This document shows positions 24,290 through 32,489 of a DNA stretch of 64,000 nt, one piece after another. Origin of the DNA: Bradyrhizobium vignae (GTDB taxonomy: Bacteria > Pseudomonadota > Alphaproteobacteria > Rhizobiales > Xanthobacteraceae). Location: positions 1 to 64,000 of the forward strand of contig NZ_RDQF01000040.1 of assembly GCF_004114425.1 (NCBI RefSeq). The letters are read 5' to 3'. A program made the translations under genes and the position numbers. A model generated the notes under the pieces. It worked only from the letters and a program-made list of their open reading frames with translations, had not been told where the DNA came from and did not search any database. Each line of letters begins with the position of its first letter. Positions within the stretch are counted from its first letter, which is position 1.

Positions 24290-25059
24290 CAGCGAAAGCG
24301 ATGCGCGTGGAGGACGCGCCCGTCCGAGCGGCGAAGCCGATCAGCCGCCTGCTCGATTATGGAAAGGCGACTGTAAACTACAGGAAACAACTCAAAGAGG
24401 TGAAAACCTTCCTTGAGGACCGGTGGACCATTCCCATTCCGGCGACCGAGGCAGCCATCAGGGACGTCGCCGTGCTCTTGGACTTGATGGCGGTCTATAC
24501 GGCCGGTGCAGCCATGATCGACGACTATCTCGCCTGGGAGACGGACTTCGACCACCCTACGCGCGAGCGGCTCAAGGCGAGCGCGATCGCCAACGCGCCA
24601 CGGGGATACACCCCACAGCAGATCGGCCAGATGCTCGGCGTGCTTTGGGCGACACACCGACGGCTAGACCTTCGCCAGATTGACGCGATTGACAGGCCGC
24701 CGCGCGATGTCCTTGACGAGATCGATCGACAGCGGGCCGTAGAATATTCACGGAACTACAGAGCGTCCAAGCCCAAGAAGCCGAGCCAAGCGCAGCTCGA
24801 CAAGGACGCTCTGATCCGTCGTCGGATCGCTACGGTCAAGGACGTGATCCCCCCGCAAGGCTCCTCCATCAGCAACATCGCCGCGAAGCTGCTGGCCAAG
24901 AAGATTGAACGCGGCCCCTTCGCCGACGTGAAGAAGGAGAACCTGCCTCGGGTCCTCCGTGAACTCGTGAAGGACAATTCCGGAGCCTTCCGAACCGAGT
25001 TCCGACCGCCGGCAGGCCGCCCCGATGACCGGCCGCAGCAATGGATCTTTTCCAATTAG
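24286..25059 (+). CDS. Hypothetical protein upstream of the repeat region
   Basis: A 257-residue, basic, mainly helical protein. The N-terminal half contains TEAAIRDVAVLLDLMAVYT; the middle has PRGYTPQQIGQMLGVLWATHRR. The C-terminal part (ISNIAAKLLAKKIERGPF, ENLPRVLRELVKDNSG, RPQQWIFSN) looks like a winged helix. Its place immediately before the iterated repeats at 25072-25370 makes a DNA-binding or replication role worth testing. No known initiator motif is visible. Confidence 0.6.
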   Translation: MTAKAMRVEDAPVRAAKPISRLLDYGKATVNYRKQLKEVKTFLEDRWTIPIPATEAAIRDVAVLLDLMAVYTAGAAMIDDYLAWETDFDHPTRERLKASAIANAPRGYTPQQIGQMLGVLWATHRRLDLRQIDAIDRPPRDVLDEIDRQRAVEYSRNYRASKPKKPSQAQLDKDALIRRRIATVKDVIPPQGSSISNIAAKLLAKKIERGPFADVKKENLPRVLRELVKDNSGAFRTEFRPPAGRPDDRPQQWIFSN

Positions 25060-25071
25060 ACGGATCACCTA

Positions 25072-25178
25072 TGCACCGCGATGCACCGCTCATAAGTGCC
25101 TGTCATTCCGATGTTCGACGCAAATCTGATCCCCGGTGCACCGCTTCGATGCACCGTCGTGCACCGTCGAATGCACCG
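25072..25178 (+). repeat. Six copies of TGCACCG, partly at 10-13 base spacing
   Basis: TGCACCG occurs at 25072, 25082, 25137, 25150, 25160 and 25172. Two pairs are exactly 10 bases apart and others 12-13, near one helical turn. All are in the same direction. The arrangement is like iterons or a cooperative protein-binding array. The site A copy of the second family lies between the second and third copies. Confidence 0.7.
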
Positions 25179-25370
25179 GCTCACTTCCGGCTATTCGACA
25201 CCGCACTGGGCTGGAACACGCAAAATGTCTGCTATGTAATTGATCCGCCGATGTTCGACGCGAATTCTATCCCCCGTTCGGCACAGAGCAGGACAGAAAC
25301 CGAAAAGCTCAATGATTTGCGGTGTTCGACGCAACTTCATCCCCGAGGGACCAAATTTGCGTCGACCACA
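25108..25370. repeat. Four copies of a TTCGACGCAA repeat, the last inverted
   Basis: Site A (25108-25134), site B (25248-25275) and site C (25319-25347) read GTTCGACGC(A/G)A, then A/C/T-rich bases, then ATCCCC, all on the plus strand. Site D (about 25347-25370) is the reverse complement form (GGTCGACGCAAATTTGGTCCC) and abuts C, making an inverted pair. Such multiple repeats occur as iterons and also at the ends of IS21-family elements, where IstA binds. No istA/istB is present here. Confidence 0.7.
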
Positions 25371-25947
25371 CTCTTAGATAATAAACATAGGGGGCTTGGT
25401 GCGCATCCGGTGCAGCGCGCCGCCAAGCGCCGTCAGGCGCGCCAAGGCGAGCGCGCGTGCGTCAAACGGGCGGGACGATCGCTGACGCGACGCCCGCCCA
25501 GCACCGGCGGGAGATCATCTGTTTCAGATGGAACAGTTGCAGCGGTGAGACCGCATCACCGCCGCGACACCGCCGCTCATCACCAACATCAACGGCAGCA
25601 AAGATATAGATTACGCGCGCGCGAACGTGCGCGCGGCGCTGGCGGGCTGGCCGACGCGGCGAGCGGCGGAGCAGCGCACCGGCGGAGCAGCCGCCAGCGA
25701 CGCTCGCATCAGCGCCGCAGCCCCTCCTGCGCCGCGGCGTGGTGCGTTCGATTTCTCAGCCGCTCCTTTCGCGCGTCGACCAGCGCGGAGCCACCAGCGA
25801 GCTCGGCAGCGCGACCGCGCCGCACTCTCGCGGGGAAAAGGAAAAAGAATCATGTTTCTGCAAACCGCCGTGCGAGCGCGATGGGCCCGAAAAATCAGCG
25901 TATTTGGGATTTCAAAAACTTCGGTTTCGTTTTCTTCCGAGGGCCCG

Positions 25948-26256
25948 ATGCCTAAGGGCGCTCGCCGCCAGTCTGGGTTCGCCCACCGGCCTCTCGGTTT
26001 GCGCCGCAGGCTGCTCGAACTCCTCAAGCAGCTCGAGGCCGCGTCGGCCGTGGAACTCGCCGGCCATGCCTACAGCGGTCGCGTTCACCGGATGCGGCCG
26101 GCGCGCTGCTCGCCAGTGCAAGTTGCCACCGTCCGCAAGGCGCTTCGCAAGATGCTGAGGAACGGCAACGCGACAATCGTCGGCCACCATCGCGGCCGGC
26201 GGCTGTACGCTTGGCCTTCCCAGACGCCGCTGAGGATTGGTCACCTCGATGTCTGA
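25948..26256 (+). CDS. Small winged-helix-like DNA-binding protein
   Basis: A 102-residue very basic protein beginning MPKGARRQSGF. It has a helical core LRRRLLELLKQLEAASAVELAG followed by VATVRKALRKMLRNGNATIVGHHRGRRLYAW, the pattern of a winged helix (recognition helix, then a beta wing). The ATG at 25948 follows CGAGGG; the frame is open far upstream but is low-complexity there. It overlaps the next gene by eight bases. A repressor or activator acting on the adjacent repeat region is possible. Confidence 0.6.
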   Translation: MPKGARRQSGFAHRPLGLRRRLLELLKQLEAASAVELAGHAYSGRVHRMRPARCSPVQVATVRKALRKMLRNGNATIVGHHRGRRLYAWPSQTPLRIGHLDV

Positions 26257-26665
26257 GCAGCTCCGGCAAGCCCTCGCTCTGATCGCGTTACTGTCCGCTG
26301 AGGACCGCCGTACACTGGTGGCGCTGCTCTCCGATAGACCACCACCCGGCCACGCTGCGTCACCCAAGACGCGCGTGCGCAACGCTCTGTTGATCGGTTG
26401 CTGGGCGGAGTTCTTTCCTGATCGCAGTCCGTACGATGCCGCGCAGGAGATCGCCACCGCGTGGCGGCGCTACGCCGCCGACGCTTGGCCGCGCGATCGG
26501 CTGATGTCGTTGGAGAGTTGCCCGGCTAAGTATGCCGGAGCCGTCCGTTCATGGTTGTGGGCACTACAGGTCGAGAGCCCCGGCCCGTTAAGTGCCGAGC
26601 GGATCAGGAAAATCATTGGTCAAGTTGAACTGACCAACCGGAAGGATCACCGTCGCCATCGCTGA
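26249..26665 (+). CDS. Hypothetical protein
   Basis: A 138-residue helical protein, MSEQLRQALALIALLSAEDRRTLVALL at the start, with KTRVRNALLIGCWAEFFPDRSPYDAAQEIATAWRRYA in the middle and a LSAERIRKIIG helix near the end. It overlaps the upstream winged-helix gene and precedes the coiled-coil protein by 19 bases. No family is recognised. Confidence 0.6.
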   Translation: MSEQLRQALALIALLSAEDRRTLVALLSDRPPPGHAASPKTRVRNALLIGCWAEFFPDRSPYDAAQEIATAWRRYAADAWPRDRLMSLESCPAKYAGAVRSWLWALQVESPGPLSAERIRKIIGQVELTNRKDHRRHR

Positions 26666-26684
26666 TTTAAGGGAGACGAGGAAC

Positions 26685-27596
26685 GTGCTCAACACCATGA
26701 AGGCGCCCCAGGGCATTCCATACGCAGTTGCGGAGCGGCTACAGAGCATCGCCGACACTGCGGCCAACCAAAGCGCGGCATTGAGGTCCGTGAGTGCCGA
26801 AATGCGCGAACTGCACGCAGCGGTTCAGAAGGACGAGGCGGACCTCCAGCGGCTCGAACGCTCGGGCGGTGCAGACGACCAGCAGATCAGCCAGCTTGCG
26901 GCCAAGATCGAGCGCAGTCGAGCCGATCTTGCGAAGCTGCTGGACCGGATCGAGAAGCTCAGTGCGTTCTGGAACTCGACGAAGCGGCTGGTCGACACGT
27001 GCCAGAGCTATGCGCGTACGAATGCCGGCCGCATCATGCTTCACGACGGGGACGACCCGCAGTTGCGGCCCGGTGAGAAAGCTCTCGCCGGCCTTGATCG
27101 CGCATCGCGTCGTGCGCGTAGCCTCAAGATGGATCGTCGTGAGATAGAACTCGCGCCCTATCCGCGAGCAGAGGCAAAACGAAAAGCGCGTGAGTACCTT
27201 GCAGCTCGGGCTCAGGCGGCGAGGCCCGACGTATCGGCCACGCTGGAACATCTTCAGGAGCCCCGTTTCCCAACCAGAGTGCTCGAAAAGCTCGGCAGCG
27301 GGTCGCTCGACTTCGTGACGGTCGACGTGATCGGCGTCATGGCATGGGCGCTCCCGGAAGCGATGCAGGCCGCAATCGACCGCGAGATAGACCTCATGTG
27401 CGAGGGCGAGGACGAGATCGCGCTATCGGAGCAGGAGAGGACTGAAAAGCTCGCGGTCATCGACGCCGACACCTTGGCGGCGGAGCGCGAGGTGGTCATG
27501 TTCAGCGAGTTGGCGGGCCTGATGCCACCGGCGGACACCGACCCGAGAGCGGTGTTGCGCCTGTCCGATGCGATGCCGGCACCGGAGCGGAGCTAG
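26685..27596 (+). CDS. Coiled-coil hypothetical protein upstream of the S49 protease
   Basis: A 303-residue protein. Residues 15-95 form a strong coiled coil (AVQKDEADLQRLERSGG, QISQLAAKIERSRADLAKLLDRIEKL). The C-terminal half has LEKLGSGSLDFVTVDVIGVMAWALPEAM. The GTG start has GGAGACGAGG ahead. In a lambdoid layout the gene before the S49 protease is the portal; this protein does not look like a portal. A scaffold or a replacement cargo is possible. It ends three bases before the S49 start. Confidence 0.6.
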   Translation: MLNTMKAPQGIPYAVAERLQSIADTAANQSAALRSVSAEMRELHAAVQKDEADLQRLERSGGADDQQISQLAAKIERSRADLAKLLDRIEKLSAFWNSTKRLVDTCQSYARTNAGRIMLHDGDDPQLRPGEKALAGLDRASRRARSLKMDRREIELAPYPRAEAKRKAREYLAARAQAARPDVSATLEHLQEPRFPTRVLEKLGSGSLDFVTVDVIGVMAWALPEAMQAAIDREIDLMCEGEDEIALSEQERTEKLAVIDADTLAAEREVVMFSELAGLMPPADTDPRAVLRLSDAMPAPERS

Positions 27597-27599
27597 ATC

Positions 27600-28613
27600 A
27601 TGAACCCGCTCGCGCGCATCGCCGCGGAACTGTTCTCGACGCCGCTATTCCTCGATGCCCGGAAGGCCGCCACCATCGCCGCGGTTCTTGGCAATCGCGT
27701 CGGCGTCGACGGCGAGCGCCTTGAGGCGCTCGCCCGCGCATTCGGTCCGCCGTTGGCATCTCGACCAGCAGCACGAGGCAGGTCTGGCAACGGCTATGCC
27801 AAGATCGGCGGCGGCATCGCGCTGGTCCCGGTGATCGGTAGCCTCGTCACCCGCGCCGGCGGCCTGGACGCCGAAAGCGGGTTGATCTCCTACGACACGA
27901 TCAGCCGGGCCGTCCGCGAAGCGAACTACGACCCCGAGGTGACGAGCATCCTGCTCGACGTTCACAGTCCAGGCGGAGCGGCAACCGGCGCGATCGAGTG
28001 CGCCGACGTCATTGGCAACATCGCGAAGAAGCGGCCCGTCGTCGCGGTCTCCAATTCGGTCTGCTGTTCCGCTGCTTACGCGATCGCAGCGGCGGCGAAC
28101 AAGATCGTCGTAACGCCGACCTCGATGACGGGCTCCGTCGGCGTGGTGATGTTGCACCTCGACCGGAGCCAGCAGCTCGCGGATCACGGCCTGGTGCCCA
28201 CCTTCATCCATGCCGGCGCGCACAAGGTCGATGGCAACGAGCTACAGCCGCTGTCTGCTGAGGTGAAAGCTGACCTCCAGCAGGAGGTGGACGGCTTCTA
28301 CGGGCTGCTGGTGGCGAGCGTGGCCTCTCACCGACCGAAGCTCTCGCCTGCGGCAATCAAGGGTACGGAGGCGCGCACCTACCTCGGTGCACAGGCCGTT
28401 GCTGTTGGTCTGGCCGACGAGGTTGGATCGATTGATACCGTCATTCAGGAACTCGCCGGCTTGCACAAGGAGGCCGGCGAGACGTGGAGCAAGTACGACA
28501 AGATCGAACGGCTCTACGGAGCCAACAGCGCCTCCGCTGAGCGCCTGAAAGATGCCCATGCCGCCGGCGTTCGCGCCGGCGCGGCGGCCACACTCGCGGC
28601 GAGCAAGAGATGA
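27600..28613 (+). CDS. S49-family serine peptidase, phage capsid-protease type (lambda gpC-like)
   Basis: A 337-residue SppA/ClpP-fold peptidase of the phage head-maturation type. It has LISYDTISRAVREA (about 95-108), oxyanion segment LLDVHSPGGAATGAI (118-132), the nucleophile Ser about 157 in CCSAAYAIAAAANKIVV, GSVGVVMLHLD, and the general-base Lys about 209 in AGAHKVDGNEL. In phages this enzyme trims capsid and scaffold proteins; no capsid or portal gene lies beside it here. It is followed by a GC-rich hairpin. Both catalytic residues are intact. Confidence 0.9.
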   Translation: MNPLARIAAELFSTPLFLDARKAATIAAVLGNRVGVDGERLEALARAFGPPLASRPAARGRSGNGYAKIGGGIALVPVIGSLVTRAGGLDAESGLISYDTISRAVREANYDPEVTSILLDVHSPGGAATGAIECADVIGNIAKKRPVVAVSNSVCCSAAYAIAAAANKIVVTPTSMTGSVGVVMLHLDRSQQLADHGLVPTFIHAGAHKVDGNELQPLSAEVKADLQQEVDGFYGLLVASVASHRPKLSPAAIKGTEARTYLGAQAVAVGLADEVGSIDTVIQELAGLHKEAGETWSKYDKIERLYGANSASAERLKDAHAAGVRAGAAATLAASKR

Positions 28614-28652
28614 GTTTCGACGAGCCTCCTTGCAGGCAGGATCGTCGACACC

Positions 28653-28686
28653 GCCGCCGGGCGTTTCTTGGCTTTCGCCCGGCGGC
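28653..28686 (+). terminator. 11-bp perfect stem-loop after the S49 gene
   Basis: GCCGCCGGGCG (28653-28663) pairs exactly with CGCCCGGCGGC (28676-28686), with a 12-base loop containing TTTCTTGG. No U run follows. It lies 40 bases after the protease stop and 24 before the next start. It could end transcription or set the ratio of the protease to downstream proteins. It resembles the stem at 23408-23443 in size. Confidence 0.55.
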
Positions 28687-28709
28687 GGCCCAATTCCGGA
28701 GGTGCAAAC

Positions 28710-29036
28710 ATGACGTTCTCTGAGGTGCGCACTGAGGTGCTCCAGGCCGTGTTCAACGATCGCGACCGATCACTGGAAGGCGCCGTCGAGCTCGCCATCG
28801 AAGCTGGCATCAATTTCGAGCGAACGAGACTTCGCGCCATCTTGAGCGAGATCACTCCACGTCCCGGTCTCGAGAAGGTGCTGATCATCCGAGCTCTCGA
28901 TCCGGAAAGTACGGTTGAGAGCGTCGCGCGCTTTATGGCTGAGTTTCCGGTGGAGCAAGCTCACTACATCAGCCTGCGCAAAACCATCAAGTTAGTGAGC
29001 GACAACAGCGAACAGACGAAAGTGGGTGCGCCATGA
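28710..29036 (+). CDS. Hypothetical protein before the tape-measure-like gene
   Basis: A 108-residue protein MTFSEVRTEVLQAVFNDRDRS, well preceded by GGAGGTG. Helical blocks (LEGAVELAIEAGINFERTRLR; SVARFMAEFPVEQAHYIS) dominate. Its stop overlaps the tape-measure-like start (ATGA). In tailed phages small coupled genes at this place are tail-assembly chaperones; that role is only positional here. Confidence 0.6.
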   Translation: MTFSEVRTEVLQAVFNDRDRSLEGAVELAIEAGINFERTRLRAILSEITPRPGLEKVLIIRALDPESTVESVARFMAEFPVEQAHYISLRKTIKLVSDNSEQTKVGAP

Positions 29037-31078
29037 GCAAAATCATAGAGGCGAAGGCGGTAATTTCGGCGGTCGACAAGACCGGCGCCGTACTCGACCA
29101 GATCGCCAAAAAGTTCAAGGGCGTCGAGAAGGCGGGCAAGGCCCTGGAGAACGTCAAGGCACCGAAGTTTACCGGCGATCTCTACAAGGAGCTGGAGCGG
29201 CTCAAGCTCAGCGAGAAGGAGCTGGCCGGCGTCCGCAAGGAGTTCGACCGCTTCCACGACACGCTCAAGGCGGGCCCGATCCGCGCGAGCAATTATTTCC
29301 GCGCGATTGACGAATGGAAGGGAAAGACCGTCGACCATTGGCGCAACGTCAAGGCGGCGGTCGATGAAACCGACAAGGCGCACCAGAAGTTCTTCAAGCG
29401 GGCTGGGCGCTTCGCGCTGCTCGCTAGCGGGGTCGGCGGCGCGGCTTACGCCGTGGGTAACGTCGGTCGCGCCGGCTTCTCGGCGGCAGCGATCGCGCAG
29501 CGTGAGAGCGCCCGCGACTTTCTAGCCGGGGTCTCGTCGAGCGAGAGCGACCGTCTCGCAGCCGCGGCGCAGAGCGCTTCGACGCGGTATAGGTCAGTCG
29601 ACGCCGCGACGATGCATGAGCGGTTGCGCGACACCGCCATGAGCACGCGCTCGACCGATAAGGCGATCGAGTTGGCGGACACCATCGCGGAAGGCACCAC
29701 CGTCCTGCAGTCCCTCAAGGGCAAGGACAAGGCGATTGAGGAGGGCCGGAAGTTCTTCGCCGCGCTCGACGTGCTCGGCAAGAACATCGATCCCAAGGAG
29801 GTCCGCGAGCTGTTCGACGGCTACATCAAAGCGCTCGGCGTCGAAGGCGAGGATATGGACCTTGGCGGCGCGCTCTCGATGGCTCGGCAGTCCCGCGCCG
29901 CCGGCGGCGTCCTCTCGAACCGCTTCCTGATGACCACCGCGCCCGGCCTTGCCCGCGACCTGGGCGATCCGCAGCTCGGTACCGCGCTGTCATCCTCGCT
30001 CTCGCAGAACGTCGGCGGGCGCGCCACGAAGGCTTCCAAAGCAGCTCAGCAGGCGTTCGGCCTTCGTGACGGACAAGGTCGCTTCCTCGACAGCGACATG
30101 ATCATGCGCGACCCGGACAAGTATGCTTGGGAGCGCATCATCCCCGCCCTGCAAAAGAAGGGCGTGGACGTAAACGACAACGTGAAGGTCACGGAGGCGC
30201 TCGCGAAGCTGTTCTCCAACCGCGTCGTGCAGGACGTGTTTGGAAAGTTGATCACACAGCGGGAGCAGTATCAGGCGAAGGCGGAGCAATACGGCCGCGC
30301 ACCGGGCCTGAGCGCGGCTGGCCCGCTGATGGGTAAGGATCCGTTCGTCGCCTTTGAGGCCTTGCAAGCGCAGCTCCGCAATTTCGCGGCGCTCGCGCCG
30401 GTAATGGATACCGCGACCAAGACGCTCAACGACCTCACAGATGCGGTCGCGAAGCGAGCGGCCGCCGTGCAGAACCGTGACTGGCTCGGTCTTTTGCCCG
30501 AGGACGACCAGCGCATCATTAGGGGCGCGATCACTGCTTGGAATATGCCTCGTTCGGAGGTTCGCGAGAGACAACACCGCGATCTTCTCCAGCGCCAACT
30601 CAACGAGCAGGATCAGCGCGTCTCGCCGGGCTTCGGCCTTACGGGTGCCAATCTGGCGGCTGCTCGCCTCAAGCAATTCGAGCTCCAGCAGGGCATCAAC
30701 GCGATCGACAGCCAGCGCGACATGCCGCCGATCTACTCGGACGCCGAGCTGAAACAGTGGGAAGCCAAGTACGGGAACATTGGCGCCAACGTGCCGCTCC
30801 CGCGTGCAAGGCCTGCCGGCCTAGGCGAGGCTCCACCCGTGCAGCCGCTCGAAGGTGCCGAGCAGCGCGTGTCGGTCGAGGGCAAGGTCGAGGGACAGGC
30901 AGACATCAACGTCAAGGTCGAGGCCGGCGATTACCTCAAGGCGCTGGTCTCGAAGATGGAGCAGGGGATCAAGCTCCTCGGCTCCATCAGCTCCAACGGC
31001 GCCGGCTCGACCGGCAAGAGCAGTCCCGACGCGAACGCGCCAGCGACGGGCTTTAACACTGGGATGCCACTTCCATGA
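29033..31078 (+). CDS. Phage tail tape-measure-like protein
   Basis: A 681-residue protein. The N-terminal part is helical and heptad-like (IAKKFKGVEKAGKALENVK; LKLSEKELAGVRKEFDRF). A hydrophobic stretch FALLASGVGGAAYAVGNVGRAGFSAA lies near residues 125-150. A middle region with DTIAEGTTVLQSLKGKDKAIEEG and a C-terminal Gly/Ser/Pro tail follow. This is the form of phage tape-measure proteins of moderate length. It starts within the preceding stop codon and its own stop overlaps the next start. No tail-tube or baseplate gene is recognisable. Confidence 0.65.
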   Translation: MSKIIEAKAVISAVDKTGAVLDQIAKKFKGVEKAGKALENVKAPKFTGDLYKELERLKLSEKELAGVRKEFDRFHDTLKAGPIRASNYFRAIDEWKGKTVDHWRNVKAAVDETDKAHQKFFKRAGRFALLASGVGGAAYAVGNVGRAGFSAAAIAQRESARDFLAGVSSSESDRLAAAAQSASTRYRSVDAATMHERLRDTAMSTRSTDKAIELADTIAEGTTVLQSLKGKDKAIEEGRKFFAALDVLGKNIDPKEVRELFDGYIKALGVEGEDMDLGGALSMARQSRAAGGVLSNRFLMTTAPGLARDLGDPQLGTALSSSLSQNVGGRATKASKAAQQAFGLRDGQGRFLDSDMIMRDPDKYAWERIIPALQKKGVDVNDNVKVTEALAKLFSNRVVQDVFGKLITQREQYQAKAEQYGRAPGLSAAGPLMGKDPFVAFEALQAQLRNFAALAPVMDTATKTLNDLTDAVAKRAAAVQNRDWLGLLPEDDQRIIRGAITAWNMPRSEVRERQHRDLLQRQLNEQDQRVSPGFGLTGANLAAARLKQFELQQGINAIDSQRDMPPIYSDAELKQWEAKYGNIGANVPLPRARPAGLGEAPPVQPLEGAEQRVSVEGKVEGQADINVKVEAGDYLKALVSKMEQGIKLLGSISSNGAGSTGKSSPDANAPATGFNTGMPLP

Positions 31079-31371
31079 CCGCCCTGCCCCTGAGCGAGCT
31101 GGAGGACCGCGTAGCCGCACTGGAGCGGCTCAATCCGGTCGTCAATGTGGCCGTTGTGACGCTCTGTGGATTGATCCTGGGCACGGTACCGCCGGACAGC
31201 CAGCGCCGGATACTGGCGCTCCTGCGGGCGGGCAGCGCGTCTATCCTCGACGGCCTGACGGGCAGCGCGCCCGGCGAGCTGCCCGACCTCGTGGCGGACG
31301 AAATCTTTGCCGGGCTGCTCGACAACATCGAGCGGGTGGCGAACAACCATCGGCACCACCCTCGTCCGTAG
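31075..31371 (+). CDS. Small hypothetical protein coupled to the tape-measure-like gene
   Basis: A 98-residue protein, MTALPLSELEDRVAALERLNPVV, with a hydrophobic segment NVAVVTLCGLILGTVP (about residues 24-39) and an acidic helical C terminus ending in an HHP-rich tail. It starts within the tape-measure-like stop (ATGA). Family unknown. Confidence 0.55.
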   Translation: MTALPLSELEDRVAALERLNPVVNVAVVTLCGLILGTVPPDSQRRILALLRAGSASILDGLTGSAPGELPDLVADEIFAGLLDNIERVANNHRHHPRP

Positions 31372-31432
31372 GTATCCGCGGATGGTTGATCTGGCTCAAT
31401 AGTCACTCCTAGCGCGAGCGGATCGTCCGACC

Positions 31433-31576
31433 ATGAACCAGTCTGACGAACCAGATCGAGTGAATGAGCCGCCGCCGCCCGAGCCCTCCCGCTTGGATGA
31501 GGCGCGCCGTATCGTCCAGGAGTACGCCGATAATCTTCGCGAGATCATCAGGAAGCTCCGGCGCAAGCTGAATTGA
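31433..31576 (+). CDS. 47-residue charged peptide
   Basis: ATG at 31433 to TGA at 31576 encodes MNQSDEPDRVNEPPPPEPSR followed by LDEARRIVQEYADNLREIIRKLRRKLN-type residues, an acidic/proline N terminus and an amphipathic basic helix. The composition is protein-like and fits the gap between neighbouring genes, but no strong ribosome site precedes it (CTAGCGCGAG only). Its last bases overlap possible upstream codons of the next gene. Confidence 0.4.
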   Translation: MNQSDEPDRVNEPPPPEPSRLDEARRIVQEYADNLREIIRKLRRKLN

Positions 31577-31640
31577 TACTCAACGTCGCGAGTGGCTTGA
31601 CAAGACGCCTCCAAATCATGGCTTGCCTGTGCCCTTGGGC

Positions 31641-32144
31641 ATGGGCGCAAATCGAGACGATCTCCTCGCGGAATATTACCTCAAGGCGGCCGGTGTCGCC
31701 GCGGTCTGGATCGACCGCGACGGACTGATCGGCTCGCAAGATGCCGCGCGTCTCCAGCTCGAGGACGGCCGCGTTGCCTTTTGCTGCCCGCGCGGTGCCA
31801 ACTTCGTCCTCGCCTATCGCCTCCAGCTCTGGAAACAGGACAACGACCATGTCGCCGCGCCAAATCAGGCGGCGATGGCGGAGCGGCTGGAGCAGCTCGC
31901 CGACGAAGGCGGCGTGGGAATCACGCCGCATGCGATCGCGATCGACCGCGCCCGCGCGGCCGTCGCGGAAGTGAATGCGCGGCTCGCGGCGATGAAGTCG
32001 AAAGGCGAGCTGCGGGAGCTGAACCAGGCGTTTAGAGCCGCGCGCCTGGTCGACCCATCTCTTCGCTACGAGGCGTTCATGGAGGCGAAGAAGGCGGCGC
32101 TCTTAGAGGCGCTGGCGGGCCGCGCCAGCGCCTCCAATGGTTAG
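31641..32144 (+). CDS. Hypothetical protein
   Basis: From the ATG at 31641, 167 residues: GANRDDLLAEYYLKAAGVAAVWIDRDGL, then DGRVAFCCPRGANFVLAYRLQ and helices AAMAERLEQLADEG and DRARAAVAEVNARLAAMKSKG. The frame stays open and protein-like upstream to 31572 (WLDKTPPNHGLPVPL), so the true start may be a rare codon or lie at TTG 31623. No family is recognised. Confidence 0.55.
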   Translation: MGANRDDLLAEYYLKAAGVAAVWIDRDGLIGSQDAARLQLEDGRVAFCCPRGANFVLAYRLQLWKQDNDHVAAPNQAAMAERLEQLADEGGVGITPHAIAIDRARAAVAEVNARLAAMKSKGELRELNQAFRAARLVDPSLRYEAFMEAKKAALLEALAGRASASNG

Positions 32145-32254
32145 GATCGAACCTTGGAGCCGAAGAACGCGCTAACAGTGTTCGCGAGAGCAAGACGAGG
32201 CGGCTGACCGGCGAGATGGCGAAAGTCGCGGTAGAGCCGGATGGCGTTCAACAT
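32141..32254 (-). CDS. 37-residue small protein
   Basis: On the minus strand an ATG at 32254 follows a strong AGAGGAGATCATT site and opens 37 codons, MLNAIRLYRDFRHLAGQPP at the N terminus and VSAFFGSKVRS at the C terminus, ending TAA at 32141. It is basic and amphipathic. The stop overlaps that of the plus-strand gene. The good ribosome site is the main support. It could be a small regulator or membrane-active peptide. Confidence 0.45.
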   Translation of the reverse strand: MLNAIRLYRDFRHLAGQPPRLALANTVSAFFGSKVRS

Positions 32255-32489
32255 AATGATCTCCTCTGTGAACCACCTGAGCAAAGCACGTCCCGGTGAC
32301 ACGGGGGTCTCACTGCGCAAGGAAAAAACGTCTACGCGGTCTACGACCCAGCGTTCTTTCGGTGAGAGCCTCAGCAACCCGCGTAGCCGCGCGCGGATAC
32401 ACGCCAAAGTAAGGCTTTTCCAGCCGGAAAGTGTGCACTGCGGCGGCTTTTCGCTTGGACCGACCGGGAATGCCGTTACTCTCGGGAAC

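Larger units (their letters stand above)
25060..25947. other. 888-bp non-coding region of the element
   Basis: No supported gene lies here. The left half carries two repeat families, listed separately. The right half is GC-rich and low in complexity, including an alternating GCGCGCG run near 25615-25640, and its open frames on both strands are Ala/Arg-rich with no start signals. This is the longest gene-free interval in the element and the natural candidate for an origin or regulatory region. Confidence 0.6.

Noticed and set aside
25627..25947. Upstream extension of the winged-helix gene at 25948
   Set aside because: The extended frame is Ala/Arg-rich low complexity with no ribosome site. 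The protein-like part begins at MPKGARRQ, preceded by CGAGGG.
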